A DNA stretch of 64,000 bases from Rossellomorea aquimaris (GTDB taxonomy: Bacteria; Bacillota; Bacilli; Bacillales; Bacillaceae_B): positions 62,001 to 126,000 of the forward strand of contig NZ_QNRJ01000006.1 of the NCBI RefSeq assembly GCF_003315075.1, in the 5' to 3' direction. The translations under genes were made by a program, and so were the position numbers. The notes beneath the pieces are model-generated. The model was given only the letters and a program-made list of their open reading frames with translations. It was not told the origin of the DNA and searched no databases. Shown here piece after piece: positions 8,395-17,112 of this stretch. Every line of letters begins with the position of its first letter. Position 1 is the stretch's first letter.

Positions 8395-9141
8395 TTAGCT
8401 ATATAAAGAAAAATACCAATGCAGGATTGGCTGGTGAAAGAAGTATGCTGCGAATGTTCCTAGTACGATATATGGACCGAAAGCAATGGGTTCCCCTTTT
8501 TTGAAAAAGCCGAGCATCAGGCCTGCAATACCGGCCACCGCTCCAAAAAGGGTAGCGAGGAAAAAGGAAAAAAGCATCACCTTGACCCCCACAACAAAAC
8601 CAATCACAGCGAACAGTTTAATATCACCGCCACCCATTCCCCCTTTGCTGATGATGGCAATCAAAAGAAGCAGACAAAATCCGGTAATGCTCCCAGCAAT
8701 GCTGTCCCACCAAGGGTTTAAAGGGATGAATATTCGTTCTGAGATAAACAGCACCGAAAAGAACAACAACACCTTATCGGGAATCACCATATATTTCAGA
8801 TCACTGACCGTGATGATCATGAACAGGGAAACAAGTGTAAGAGCGACAATCAGTTCCGTCTGTAAGCCTAACATAGTATAAGAAAGTAAGAATAGTATTC
8901 CGGTAGACAGTTCCATCATTGGATAAAGAGGAGAAATGCGCCCCTTACACTGAGCGCATTTTCCCCCTTGCATGATATAGGATAGTACTGGTATCAGTTC
9001 CTTAACCGTCAGCTTATGCTGGCAGTACGGGCAGGCTGATCTTGGTTTGACGATTGACTTTTTGAGCGGTATCCGTAGGCCTACTACGTTGTAGAAGGAG
9101 CCTAGGAGGAGACCGTAGAGGAATAGGAATATTTGAAGCAT
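8395..9141 (-). CDS. pilD: Prepilin peptidase PilD/ComC (A24 aspartic protease)
   Basis: A 248-residue polytopic membrane protease that cleaves prepilin leaders after Gly and N-methylates the new N-terminus. The N-terminal domain carries the zinc tetracysteine CPYC and CAQC (about residues 37-64) typical of bifunctional enzymes. The catalytic aspartates are visible in TVSDLKYMVIPD and GMGGGDIKLFAVIG. It follows the major pilin gene by one base. B. subtilis ComC has a similar length and occupies this chromosomal position between folC and spoIIB, so this is also the orthologue candidate for comC. Confidence 0.95.
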   Translation of the reverse strand: MLQIFLFLYGLLLGSFYNVVGLRIPLKKSIVKPRSACPYCQHKLTVKELIPVLSYIMQGGKCAQCKGRISPLYPMMELSTGILFLLSYTMLGLQTELIVALTLVSLFMIITVSDLKYMVIPDKVLLFFSVLFISERIFIPLNPWWDSIAGSITGFCLLLLIAIISKGGMGGGDIKLFAVIGFVVGVKVMLFSFFLATLFGAVAGIAGLMLGFFKKGEPIAFGPYIVLGTFAAYFFHQPILHWYFSLYS

Positions 9142-9142
9142 A

Positions 9143-9583
9143 TTATAAATTTACTACGTCACGTTTCACTGTATCAGGATCGCCGTTAATATGTTCTGTA
9201 GATTCCGATTTACCTATAAGAGTAACCACGTAAGAATAGTTACCGGTATCTGGATCTTTAGTAATTGTAACAATACTAGTCTTTTGGTTATACCCCTTAG
9301 AATCTGAAGGATTTTCAAACTCTTCCAAATATCCTTTATCAATAAGTTCTTCCATCTTGATAGAACCTACAGCTGCTTGATCAGCAGTAACCGCCAATCT
9401 AGCTCCACTCACCATCTGCTGAGCATTCGCAATATGAGCATCCTTCTTCGAGTTATTGATCAACCCGCCAATACTAGGAATCGCAATCGCGGCAATGATC
9501 CCTAAAATAACGACAACAGCCAGTAATTCGATAAGCGTCAATCCACGCTCATTTTTCAACCTTTGACCCATTTTCTTTAACAT
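9143..9583 (-). CDS. Type IV major-type pilin (PilA-like)
   Basis: 146 residues. The leader MLKKMGQRLKNERG is followed by LTLIELLAVVVILGIIAAIA, with Glu +5, then a short helix (NNSKKDAHIANAQQ) and a small beta domain without cysteine. This is a classic type IVa pilin layout. The ATG at 9583 has AGGAGG at seven bases. A 111-base gap from pilC, unusual in this otherwise abutting operon, leaves room for an internal promoter. That would fit a highly expressed main subunit, so I infer it is the major pilin. Confidence 0.9.
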   Translation of the reverse strand: MLKKMGQRLKNERGLTLIELLAVVVILGIIAAIAIPSIGGLINNSKKDAHIANAQQMVSGARLAVTADQAAVGSIKMEELIDKGYLEEFENPSDSKGYNQKTSIVTITKDPDTGNYSYVVTLIGKSESTEHINGDPDTVKRDVVNL

Positions 9584-9694
9584 GGTAATTCCTCCTGTTT
9601 ATTTATCTTTTTCTAAAAAATAGTAATCTAGTACTAGTATACAACACTCATCCGACAAAAAAATCATATTTTTTGTAAATTAATAGGGTATTTT
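9584..9694 (-). promoter_or_regulatory. Intercistronic gap pilC-pilin with possible internal promoter
   Basis: This AT-rich 111-base spacer holds a good minus-strand -10 candidate (TATACT, preceded by TTG) but no convincing -35 at the right distance. It is the largest gap in the operon and lies directly before the putative major pilin. Confidence 0.3.
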
Positions 9695-10906
9695 CTAATA
9701 GTTTTGAACATTGTTGAATATTTCAAACATCGGTACCAGGATGGATGTGACGATGGTCCCGACCAAACCTGCCAGCATGACGATCATGAGTGGTTCGATC
9801 AGTGATTTAAGACGGTCTGTCGCACTCTCCACTTCTTTTTCGTAGAAGTCCGCTACTTTTGCCAGCATCGAGTCAAGGGATCCTGTCTCTTCCCCTATGG
9901 CGATCATCTGGGTCACCAACGGAGGAAAAGCCCAATGCCGTTTCATGGGGTCTGTAAGGGACGTCCCCTTCTCCAATGACCTCCGGGATTCGCCGATCAC
10001 ACGTGCTACCACTTCATTTTCCACCACTTTTTCGACGATGGCTAATGCCTGCAAAATTGGGACTGAGCTTGAAAATAAAGAGCTTAACGTTCTCGTCATT
10101 CTCGCCAGTACCGCTTTCTGCAGCATCTTCCCGAAAATCGGGATCCTCAGGATGGCATAGTCCAGATAATACTTCGATCGTTTGTCTCTTCTTAACATGG
10201 CCAGAGTGCAAGCAATGAATACAAAAAACAAAATGATGATGTACCAGAACTTTTGCATGAATTCACTTGAAGCAATGACAAACTTTGTGATGGCGGGCAG
10301 TTCGCCGCCGAAATCGGTCAACATATTCACGAATGTCGGCACAACGGCAGCTAGTAGGAATATCACGACCCCGATGGCAATGACGCCGACAACCATTGGA
10401 TACGCTAACGCCGAAATGATTTTCTGTTTCGTGATATGCTGCTTCTCATAATGAGTGGCGAGACCCTCCAAAGTTTCATCCAGGCTGCCTGACGCTTCCC
10501 CGGCCTTAAGCATATTGATCAGCATGGGTTCAAAAATCTTCTTGTGACGGGAGAAGGCTTCAGATAATGGGTTCCCGTCCCGCAATTCATCCTCGATTTC
10601 CGTTAGGGCTTTACCGAGTGCCTTACTCTCTGTCTGCTCGGCCAGGATATGAGTCGAATCAACCACTGTGACCCCGGCTTGAAGAAGGGTGGCAAACTGG
10701 CGAAGAAAAATAACAAGATGCTGTAATTTCACCGGGTTGCCGATCGTTATGTCTTTGGTCATGAGTGTCTCAGGCATTTCCAGGATTTCAATGACCCTTA
10801 CTTCCTGCTTTTTTAGCTGGATGAGGGCATCCTTTTTTGATGATGCCGTGATGATCCCCGACTTCTTTCCTTTTTGGTCCCTGCCTGTGTACTTATAACG
10901 TCCCAT
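9695..10906 (-). CDS. pilC: Type IV pilus platform protein PilC (GspF family)
   Basis: A 403-residue polytopic inner-membrane platform protein on which PilB and PilT act. The N-terminus MGRYKYTGRDQKGKKSGII is typical of PilC. Two GspF domains are visible, each with an FLRQFATLLQAGVTVVDS- or MTRTLSSLFSSSVPILQAL-type start and a GEASGSLDE or GEETGSLDS motif. Transmembrane stretches lie near 170-195, 218-240 and 375-398. Its start codon abuts the pilT stop (TAAATG). Confidence 0.95.
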   Translation of the reverse strand: MGRYKYTGRDQKGKKSGIITASSKKDALIQLKKQEVRVIEILEMPETLMTKDITIGNPVKLQHLVIFLRQFATLLQAGVTVVDSTHILAEQTESKALGKALTEIEDELRDGNPLSEAFSRHKKIFEPMLINMLKAGEASGSLDETLEGLATHYEKQHITKQKIISALAYPMVVGVIAIGVVIFLLAAVVPTFVNMLTDFGGELPAITKFVIASSEFMQKFWYIIILFFVFIACTLAMLRRDKRSKYYLDYAILRIPIFGKMLQKAVLARMTRTLSSLFSSSVPILQALAIVEKVVENEVVARVIGESRRSLEKGTSLTDPMKRHWAFPPLVTQMIAIGEETGSLDSMLAKVADFYEKEVESATDRLKSLIEPLMIVMLAGLVGTIVTSILVPMFEIFNNVQNY

Positions 10907-11959
10907 TTATTGAGGAATCTCCTCTCTGGTATAAGGAAACGCCATTTCCTTTGAAATGATGCCACTTTCATAAAGCCTCATCACACTGTCGCTCATGATG
11001 TGCATGCCAGAATTTTTGGACGTCTGCATGACATTTTGAATTTGGTGGACTTTTTCGGAACGAATCAAATTGGCAATCGCTGCATTATTCATGAGGAGCT
11101 CTGTCGCAGCTCTTCTTCCTTTTTTATCCACTGTGGCAAACAACCTCTGTGAAAGGATCCCGACAAGGACCGATGCCAATTGAACGCGGATTTGTGATTG
11201 CTGCTCCGGCGGGAAGACGTCTACGATCCGTTCGATGGTGGCCGGGGCACTGGATGTATGAAGGGTAGCCAGTACCAGGTGACCGGTTTCCGCTGCCGTG
11301 ATGGCAGTATGGATGGTCTCAAGGTCCCTCATCTCCCCCACAAGGATGATGTCAGGATCCTGCCTCAAGGCACTTCTCAAGCCTTTTGAAAATGATTTTG
11401 TATCAAAGCCCACTTCCCGCTGATCGATGATGGATGCCCCGTGTTTGTGCAGGTATTCGATGGGGTCTTCCAGGGTGATGATATGCTTCCTCATTTTTCG
11501 GTTCATATAATCCACGACAGATGCAAGTGTGGTCGATTTCCCACTCCCCGTAGGTCCGGTGACAAGGAAGAGACCCTGTGGTTTTTCAGCAATCGTCTTC
11601 AATGCATGGGGAAGAAACAATTCCTCCATTGTTGGAATGGAAGTCGGAATGACACGTATGGCCAGAGATATACACGAACGTTGTTTGAATGCATTCACCC
11701 TGAACCTTGAAACGCCCGGGATTCCATAGGAAAAGTCCAGTTCACCCACTTCTTCAAAAGACGGATACATCGTTTCAGAAATGATGGCCTTTGCCATGGA
11801 TTCCGTGTTATCGGGCAATAAGTTCTCCTTACCGAATCTTTTCAAGTCCCCATGTATGCGGAAAATTGGAGGGGAGCCGACAGTAAGATGGATATCGGAC
11901 GCGCCTAACTCGTAAGCAGACTTTAGAAGATAATCAACTTTTTCTTTCAATACATTCAC
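10907..11959 (-). CDS. pilT: Type IV pilus retraction ATPase PilT
   Basis: A 350-residue hexameric secretion ATPase that drives pilus disassembly and twitching. It begins with the PilT hallmark ASDIHLTVGSPPIFR. It has Walker A GPTGSGKSTTLAS, the Asp box EDPIEYLH, Walker B-type ILVGEMRDLETI and the His box TGHLVLATLHTSSA. The start is GTG at 11959, directly abutting the pilB stop. The presence of PilT beside PilB implies a dynamic, retractable pilus rather than a competence pseudopilus alone. Confidence 0.96.
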   Translation of the reverse strand: MNVLKEKVDYLLKSAYELGASDIHLTVGSPPIFRIHGDLKRFGKENLLPDNTESMAKAIISETMYPSFEEVGELDFSYGIPGVSRFRVNAFKQRSCISLAIRVIPTSIPTMEELFLPHALKTIAEKPQGLFLVTGPTGSGKSTTLASVVDYMNRKMRKHIITLEDPIEYLHKHGASIIDQREVGFDTKSFSKGLRSALRQDPDIILVGEMRDLETIHTAITAAETGHLVLATLHTSSAPATIERIVDVFPPEQQSQIRVQLASVLVGILSQRLFATVDKKGRRAATELLMNNAAIANLIRSEKVHQIQNVMQTSKNSGMHIMSDSVMRLYESGIISKEMAFPYTREEIPQ

Positions 11960-13621
11960 CTACTCTGAAATCGCTACTCTTAATACTTCTTCGGTCGTGG
12001 TCAAGCCCTGTTTTACTTTCAGCAAGCCGTCATCAATTAAGAAAATGGTTTTATTCCGTACGGCATGCTCCCTTAACTTGGAGAAGGGCTCGTTGTTCAG
12101 AATGACCTTCTTCATTTCATCATTCATGACGAGGACCTCATGAATGGCAATCCGACCTTTATATCCTGTCATATTACAGGAGGAGCACCCCTGCCCTCTC
12201 GTGATGGTCTCGATCTTCATGCCCCTTTTGGCAAATATCTCAATCTCCCGCCTGGTAGCCGGCATCTCTTGTTTGCAATCACGGCATACCTTCCTGATCA
12301 AGCGTTGAGCCACGACCCCGCTTAGTGATGAGGCAACCAAAAAGGGCTCTACACCCATATCCAATAGTCTTGTCACCGTACTGATTGAATCATTGGTATG
12401 GATGGTACTCAACACGAGATGTCCGGTTAAGGAAGCACGGATGGATACTTCGACTGTCTCCCTGTCCCGTATTTCCCCGACCATGATGATATTTGGATCC
12501 TGACGCAATATGGCCCGAAGCCCCTTCGCAAAGGTCAAACCGACATTTTGATTCACGCCGATCTGGTTGATGCCCTCCAGCTGATACTCAACGGGATCTT
12601 CTATCGTAATGATGTTCACTTCTTCACTGTTGAGGTGATTAAGGGCAGCATATAAAGTAGAAGACTTCCCTGAACCGGTTGGTCCCGTGATGAGGACAAT
12701 CCCAGTCGGCTGCTGGATCATCTTCATGAACCTCTGTTGATTTACCTTGTTGAACCCCAGTTTTAAGAGGTCATTCAGGCTCGAACCTAAATCCAGAATC
12801 CTCAATACAATTTTCTCTCCATAGACTGTTGGTAGTGTCGACACACGCAGGTCGATGGGATGAAAGTCGATATTCACCTTGATCCTCCCGTCCTGAGGCA
12901 CCCTGAATTCGGTTATGTCGAGATTCGCCATGATTTTAAGCCTGGCAATCAACATACTTTGCATGTGCTTCGGGAGATTTCTTTCGGTCCTAAGAATGCC
13001 GTCCACCCTGTAACGTATGACGACTTTGGTTTCCTGAGGGTCGATATGTATATCACTTGCTTTTTGGGTCACCGCATTCGAAAGGATTCCGTTCACTAAT
13101 CGGACGATGGGTGAATCGGAATCCACCACCGTGTCTTCTTCTGCCCTATTTTGATCCCGATTCTCCTGGAATAGGTCTTCAAATCCATCCTCTAAGTCAT
13201 AAAACTTATTGATGACTTTCAGAATATCATCCTTGGTTGCAATCGCTGTCTCGATTTGAAAGCCTGTGGCCAAGCGCAGATCCTCAATTGCGTAAAAGTC
13301 CAGCGGGTCGCTCATGGCTACTAAAAGCCTGTCCCCTTCTTTTTTAAGGGGGATCATCAGGTTCCGCTTAGCCGATTCTTTAGGAATCAAGTGGAATAAG
13401 TTCGTTTCGAAGGGGTATCTGTACAGGCTGACATGGGGAATCCCCAATTGAAATTCCAGTACTTCAATCAACTGCTGCTCCGTAATATATCCTCTTTGAA
13501 GCAGGGCATCCCCTAACTTCTGTCCCTTCGCCTTATCTTTCAGGGTATCTTGTAACTGGGATGCGGAGATGATCCCTGCTTCAACCAGCAGGTCTCCAAG
13601 CCTCTTCCTGATCGTGGTCAC
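11960..13621 (-). CDS. pilB: Type IV pilus extension ATPase PilB (GspE family)
   Basis: About 553 residues. It has an N-terminal GspE-N domain (about 1-150, with two LLVEAGIIS / LLQRGYITE half motifs) and a C-terminal ATPase with Walker A GPTGSGKSSTLYAALN, EDPVEYQLEGINQIGVN, VGEIRDRETVE and TGHLVLSTIHTND. A zinc tetracysteine (CRDC and CSSCN) is present. PilB powers pilin polymerisation. The GTG at 13621 has AAAGCGGGTG at five bases and is preferred over GTG at 13639, which lies upstream of that Shine-Dalgarno sequence. It is the first clear T4P engine gene of the operon. Confidence 0.96.
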   Translation of the reverse strand: MTTIRKRLGDLLVEAGIISASQLQDTLKDKAKGQKLGDALLQRGYITEQQLIEVLEFQLGIPHVSLYRYPFETNLFHLIPKESAKRNLMIPLKKEGDRLLVAMSDPLDFYAIEDLRLATGFQIETAIATKDDILKVINKFYDLEDGFEDLFQENRDQNRAEEDTVVDSDSPIVRLVNGILSNAVTQKASDIHIDPQETKVVIRYRVDGILRTERNLPKHMQSMLIARLKIMANLDITEFRVPQDGRIKVNIDFHPIDLRVSTLPTVYGEKIVLRILDLGSSLNDLLKLGFNKVNQQRFMKMIQQPTGIVLITGPTGSGKSSTLYAALNHLNSEEVNIITIEDPVEYQLEGINQIGVNQNVGLTFAKGLRAILRQDPNIIMVGEIRDRETVEVSIRASLTGHLVLSTIHTNDSISTVTRLLDMGVEPFLVASSLSGVVAQRLIRKVCRDCKQEMPATRREIEIFAKRGMKIETITRGQGCSSCNMTGYKGRIAIHEVLVMNDEMKKVILNNEPFSKLREHAVRNKTIFLIDDGLLKVKQGLTTTEEVLRVAISE

Positions 13622-13642
13622 CTTATCACCCGCTTTCACGAC

Positions 13643-15016
13643 TTATTTAATGTCTTTTTTCTTTGGTTTCGCTTCTCCATCTGATGATCTTGAAGAATCC
13701 TGGTCGGCAGGACCTTCACTTTCCTCCTCTGGGGAAGGGTTCTCGTTCACTTCCTCATCCATTGAGGGAGTATCCTCCTTTACCCCATCATTCGATTCTT
13801 CATTCGATGATTCTTCACCATTCTCCCCGGTCGGTACATTATCGAATGTTCCACTTGAGGGTTCCTGTAATTCCTGCAGCGGATAAACTGCAATCTTATG
13901 CTGTGGTGCATAAAAATCTTCATTAATCAGTTCTTCTGAAAGGATTTCACCTGTTGAACTCAGTTTTTGCTTATAGACCCGGATCAGGACCCCGTCTTTC
14001 CCTTCTTGTTGAATATCGATGCTTCCTTTTTCAACAAAAGGGCTAAACTGTTTAATCACGCGTGGAGGGAACGTTTCCTTTTCCGACAAACGGACATTAT
14101 AAGAGTTTGGAAAAGGGATCCCCTGCAATTGAGCCTTGATCCTATTCTCATGGATGGCAAGCTTCAGCTCATAACCGGTTGAATTAGGATTGGTGATGAC
14201 AAAATCCTGGTTATTCATCGGATTGAATTTCGCTTCAAAGCCAAGGGTCACATAGTCCGGAAGCAGCTTGCTTATATTTCGTTCAATGATAGAAAAGTTG
14301 GTATGTAAGGTGATCTGATAGAGTAATGATGCAACCGGACTTAAATCAGCCTGTGATTCAACTACAAAACCTTCTGTTTCCAGGAAATTCGAAAAGGAAA
14401 ATTGGGAATTGGGTACAATGGGAATGGAGGGATAATTGTCGATAAAGCTCTTGATCGTTGGTGTAACCTCTAATTCATTGGACACGGCCTCATACAGGAC
14501 TTGTGGAGACTCATTACTGGCTGCATAATCGTATATCTGTATACTCTCTTCTTTATGAAGACTACCAGCCAAAGAGAGGATATACTCCCGTAAAGATGGC
14601 AGGTTGATGTCTTCTCCCCTATAGTCAGCGAACTGATTTGCAAGAAACGCATCGAATGCCTTTTCATCCAACGTCACAATTAAACTTGTGTTTTCATTAT
14701 CAACAAGTTTCTCTATGCTTTCTTCCACATGAAATTGAAAGAGAGATGGGTCGACTTTGGCTGTTTCTCCATTGAAATCAAGCATTAGGTTTTGATTTAC
14801 CTTCCACTCCTCTACTTTCTCACCCAGTATCTTCATTGCTTCCTCTTTGTTTGCTCCACCCAGTTTAATAGATGCAACCGCTGCATGTTTCGACAGATTG
14901 AGTGACTTAACAAAGAACGTTTCATAAGCAAAGACGCCTAAATGAGAAAATCCATATAGAAAGAATGTGGATAAGAACAAAACGGTCATCAGTTTAACAA
15001 GTAGACCTTTTTTCAC
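13643..15016 (-). CDS. VanW-like membrane-anchored protein of the pil operon
   Basis: 457 residues. An N-terminal transmembrane anchor or uncleaved signal lies at about 8-30. A region at about 215-330 resembles the VanW family in spacing (PIVPNSQFSFSNFLE, LSPVASLLYQITLHTNFSI, then LLPDYVTLGFEAKFN), and a G5-like beta segment follows. The last 60 residues are a disordered acidic Ser/Glu tail. The Gly-Gly-Gly-x-Cys-Gln core of canonical VanW is not present. VanW function is unknown. It sits three bases from the annotated end of the gap to pilB and starts with GTG after AAGGAG. I infer an extracellular accessory role in pilus assembly or wall passage. Confidence 0.65.
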   Translation of the reverse strand: MKKGLLVKLMTVLFLSTFFLYGFSHLGVFAYETFFVKSLNLSKHAAVASIKLGGANKEEAMKILGEKVEEWKVNQNLMLDFNGETAKVDPSLFQFHVEESIEKLVDNENTSLIVTLDEKAFDAFLANQFADYRGEDINLPSLREYILSLAGSLHKEESIQIYDYAASNESPQVLYEAVSNELEVTPTIKSFIDNYPSIPIVPNSQFSFSNFLETEGFVVESQADLSPVASLLYQITLHTNFSIIERNISKLLPDYVTLGFEAKFNPMNNQDFVITNPNSTGYELKLAIHENRIKAQLQGIPFPNSYNVRLSEKETFPPRVIKQFSPFVEKGSIDIQQEGKDGVLIRVYKQKLSSTGEILSEELINEDFYAPQHKIAVYPLQELQEPSSGTFDNVPTGENGEESSNEESNDGVKEDTPSMDEEVNENPSPEEESEGPADQDSSRSSDGEAKPKKKDIK

Positions 15017-15038
15017 ACTAGGCGCTCCTTCCTGACTC

Positions 15039-15776
15039 CTACTTAATATTCATCGTTAAATCAACAAAAACAGATGGACCTGCGTCCTGGGCAGCTTTAA
15101 TATCAGCTTCGGTTAGAGATGAACCTTTAGCAATCAATAGATTCCCCTCTAAATTATATATATCTTCAATCACTCTTTTTCCTGTAAGTAATTGAGTCTG
15201 TTTCGTTTTAATGGTCTCTAAGCCATGTGGTTGCGGTTGTAAAGGCAGAGGCTCTTCTTCGAAAACAGGCTCAGGACTTACAAGTTGATCAAATGATCCT
15301 TTAAAATATTCTGCAGCGTCTTCATTCACAATGATGATATCTTTTCCAAATGTTAGAACATGTTCCGTACCAAGGAAAAACGTGTTGTCCTGGGCATTTA
15401 ATTCTAAGGAAACAATAGCCCCGGTTTCATCATCCACATAAAACTCTTGAATGCTGCCGATCATTTGGCCTTTACGGGTCATCACGCGGGTATCGTTAAT
15501 TTTAATTTTTTTATTCACCAGCTGGTTCGCAATCGGGATTTCATTTAAATCGATTACGGCATTCTCATTTTCGACTGTGACGGCATATTCCCCTATGCCA
15601 ACTACCTTTTTAAACGGGATCGCCTTCACACTGACCTGCCAATCTTCATGCTCGATGGTCAGAAAATCAACCGAGCCCTTTTCCGGATTGATTACAAGGG
15701 ATTTGACCCTCCCTATTTCACTTCCATCGGATATACTGATAATCGGTAAAGCTTTCATTTCTGCACTCTTTTTCAT
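15039..15776 (-). CDS. PRC-barrel domain protein of the pil operon
   Basis: 245 residues, apparently cytoplasmic (no signal or membrane segment). Two PRC-barrel-like repeats are visible. The first has ISDGSEIGRVKSLVINPEKG (about 16-35) and the second has RKGQMIGSIQEFYVDDETG (about 100-118), each followed by short beta strands. PRC barrels occur in RimM, photosynthetic reaction centre H subunit and YlmC-like proteins and often mediate binding. Its function here is unknown. It is second in the operon, ten bases after the previous gene and 22 bases before the VanW-like gene, so it is co-transcribed with the pilus genes. Confidence 0.75.
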   Translation of the reverse strand: MKKSAEMKALPIISISDGSEIGRVKSLVINPEKGSVDFLTIEHEDWQVSVKAIPFKKVVGIGEYAVTVENENAVIDLNEIPIANQLVNKKIKINDTRVMTRKGQMIGSIQEFYVDDETGAIVSLELNAQDNTFFLGTEHVLTFGKDIIIVNEDAAEYFKGSFDQLVSPEPVFEEEPLPLQPQPHGLETIKTKQTQLLTGKRVIEDIYNLEGNLLIAKGSSLTEADIKAAQDAGPSVFVDLTMNIK

Positions 15777-15786
15777 GTCATCTCAC

Positions 15787-16998
15787 CTATTCTGTCAATT
15801 TAATTTCGTTTAACTTTTCCCATGCAAACTCATTTGTTTGCTCAATGTCCATTTTAATGTACGGATACTCATTGAATCTCTTTGAAATCCCGTCAGTAAA
15901 CATTTGTAAGTCATCGTATTGCTCTGTTGAAATGTAATGATCCATTAATATTTTTGCAAATGTATAGTAATCTTGATCGTGTAAACTTGGATGTAAGTAA
16001 TGCTTAATCATGTTTTCCATCTGGTGGGCTGATAAAATGCTCTTCGAGAGTGTGATTTGTTCAATCATGGTCTTCATAACCTCTCTCATGATCCTGGATC
16101 TTTCAGGAAGTACGTGAAGGTCTTCTTCACTGATTTCTTCAGCAATACTATCCTCTGTATCCTCAAATATTTCGGGGTCCTCACCTTCAACTAAATCATC
16201 TTCCAATTCATCTTCAGAACCCGGTAAGTCCTCTAAATCTTCTACAGGTTCCAGGTGATCATCAACTACATCCTTCATTTCTTCATCTTCAATGGTCTCG
16301 TCAGGTTCATTCATTAATCTTTCAATCTCACTTAAAACGATATCAGAAGACTCATTTCCTTCTTCTATTTCTTTATTAGCTTCGTTATCTTCGTATTCAC
16401 CGGCATTTTCTATGAACCATTCACTTTCATCATCATCGACCTTTTTCGACTCAGCTTCAGCGGCAGGGTACCCCTCTATGATATCGACAGCTTGTAACGG
16501 TTCATCTTGTTTTAAAGATCCATCTGTTTCAAGATCTTCTTCTGCCACGTCTACTTCGATTTTATAAAGATCCTCCAATTCAATTGGAGCTATTTCTTCT
16601 TCAACCGGAACGGAATTCACAGTATCTTCAATCAAATCCAATTTTTCTTCCTCAGCTTCAATTTCACCCTTTTTATTATGTAAATTATCCTTTAATCCCT
16701 TATGTTCATGGACTATTTGCATAGGTTCTTCTTCCAAATCCATCTCAGTGCCGGTAGCCAGGACTAAAAGACCACTGAACCGTTGTTCAATCACATAAGA
16801 AGTAAGTCCTAACAAAACCATTAACATGATTCCAATCATCCAAATTGGATACTGGGTTGATGCGACTAATCCAAGGAGCGTTAAACCGAATGCAATACCG
16901 GCAATTAATAGTTTCCCTTTTACGCTGATGCCTATTGGAATAAAATATAAGATAGGTAGCAACAGAATAAGTGCAAGTAATGAAAATAGGTAGATCAT
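15787..16998 (-). CDS. Acidic membrane protein of unknown function, first gene of the pil operon
   Basis: 403 residues. The N-terminus has three hydrophobic segments (about 1-22, 28-47 and 51-70). A very acidic, probably disordered stretch of about 230 residues follows (Glu/Asp-rich, few aromatics). A compact C-terminal region (about 305-403) contains helices and aromatic residues (IEQITLSKSILSAHQMENMI). I do not recognise the family. It leads the operon, opposite the divergent minor-pilin genes, with an AAGGAG site 11 bases before the ATG. A cytoplasmic scaffold or regulator of pilus assembly is possible but not shown. Confidence 0.6.
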   Translation of the reverse strand: MIYLFSLLALILLLPILYFIPIGISVKGKLLIAGIAFGLTLLGLVASTQYPIWMIGIMLMVLLGLTSYVIEQRFSGLLVLATGTEMDLEEEPMQIVHEHKGLKDNLHNKKGEIEAEEEKLDLIEDTVNSVPVEEEIAPIELEDLYKIEVDVAEEDLETDGSLKQDEPLQAVDIIEGYPAAEAESKKVDDDESEWFIENAGEYEDNEANKEIEEGNESSDIVLSEIERLMNEPDETIEDEEMKDVVDDHLEPVEDLEDLPGSEDELEDDLVEGEDPEIFEDTEDSIAEEISEEDLHVLPERSRIMREVMKTMIEQITLSKSILSAHQMENMIKHYLHPSLHDQDYYTFAKILMDHYISTEQYDDLQMFTDGISKRFNEYPYIKMDIEQTNEFAWEKLNEIKLTE

Positions 16999-17112
16999 CT
17001 TACATTCATCTCCTTCCTATGATATATTTCTTATAAATCAGACTTTTTTTAACAAGTTTCGACTACTAGATATTGTATAATAAAGTTAGGTATTTTGAAA
17101 GCGGGTGTTGGG
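16999..17112. promoter_or_regulatory. Divergent promoter region between the pil operon and the minor-pilin genes
   Basis: About 100 AT-rich bases lie between the divergent starts. On the plus strand TATAAT at 17076-17081 is a clear -10 candidate for the minor-pilin genes, but the -35 is weak. An AAAGCGGGTG ribosome binding site at 17098-17107 precedes the TTG at 17113. Confidence 0.45.

Noticed and set aside
11960-13621. pilB as ComGA of a competence operon
   Set aside because: At about 553 residues, with a GspE-N domain and a tetracysteine, it is longer than ComGA, and it sits with pilT and pilMNO, which are not part of comG.
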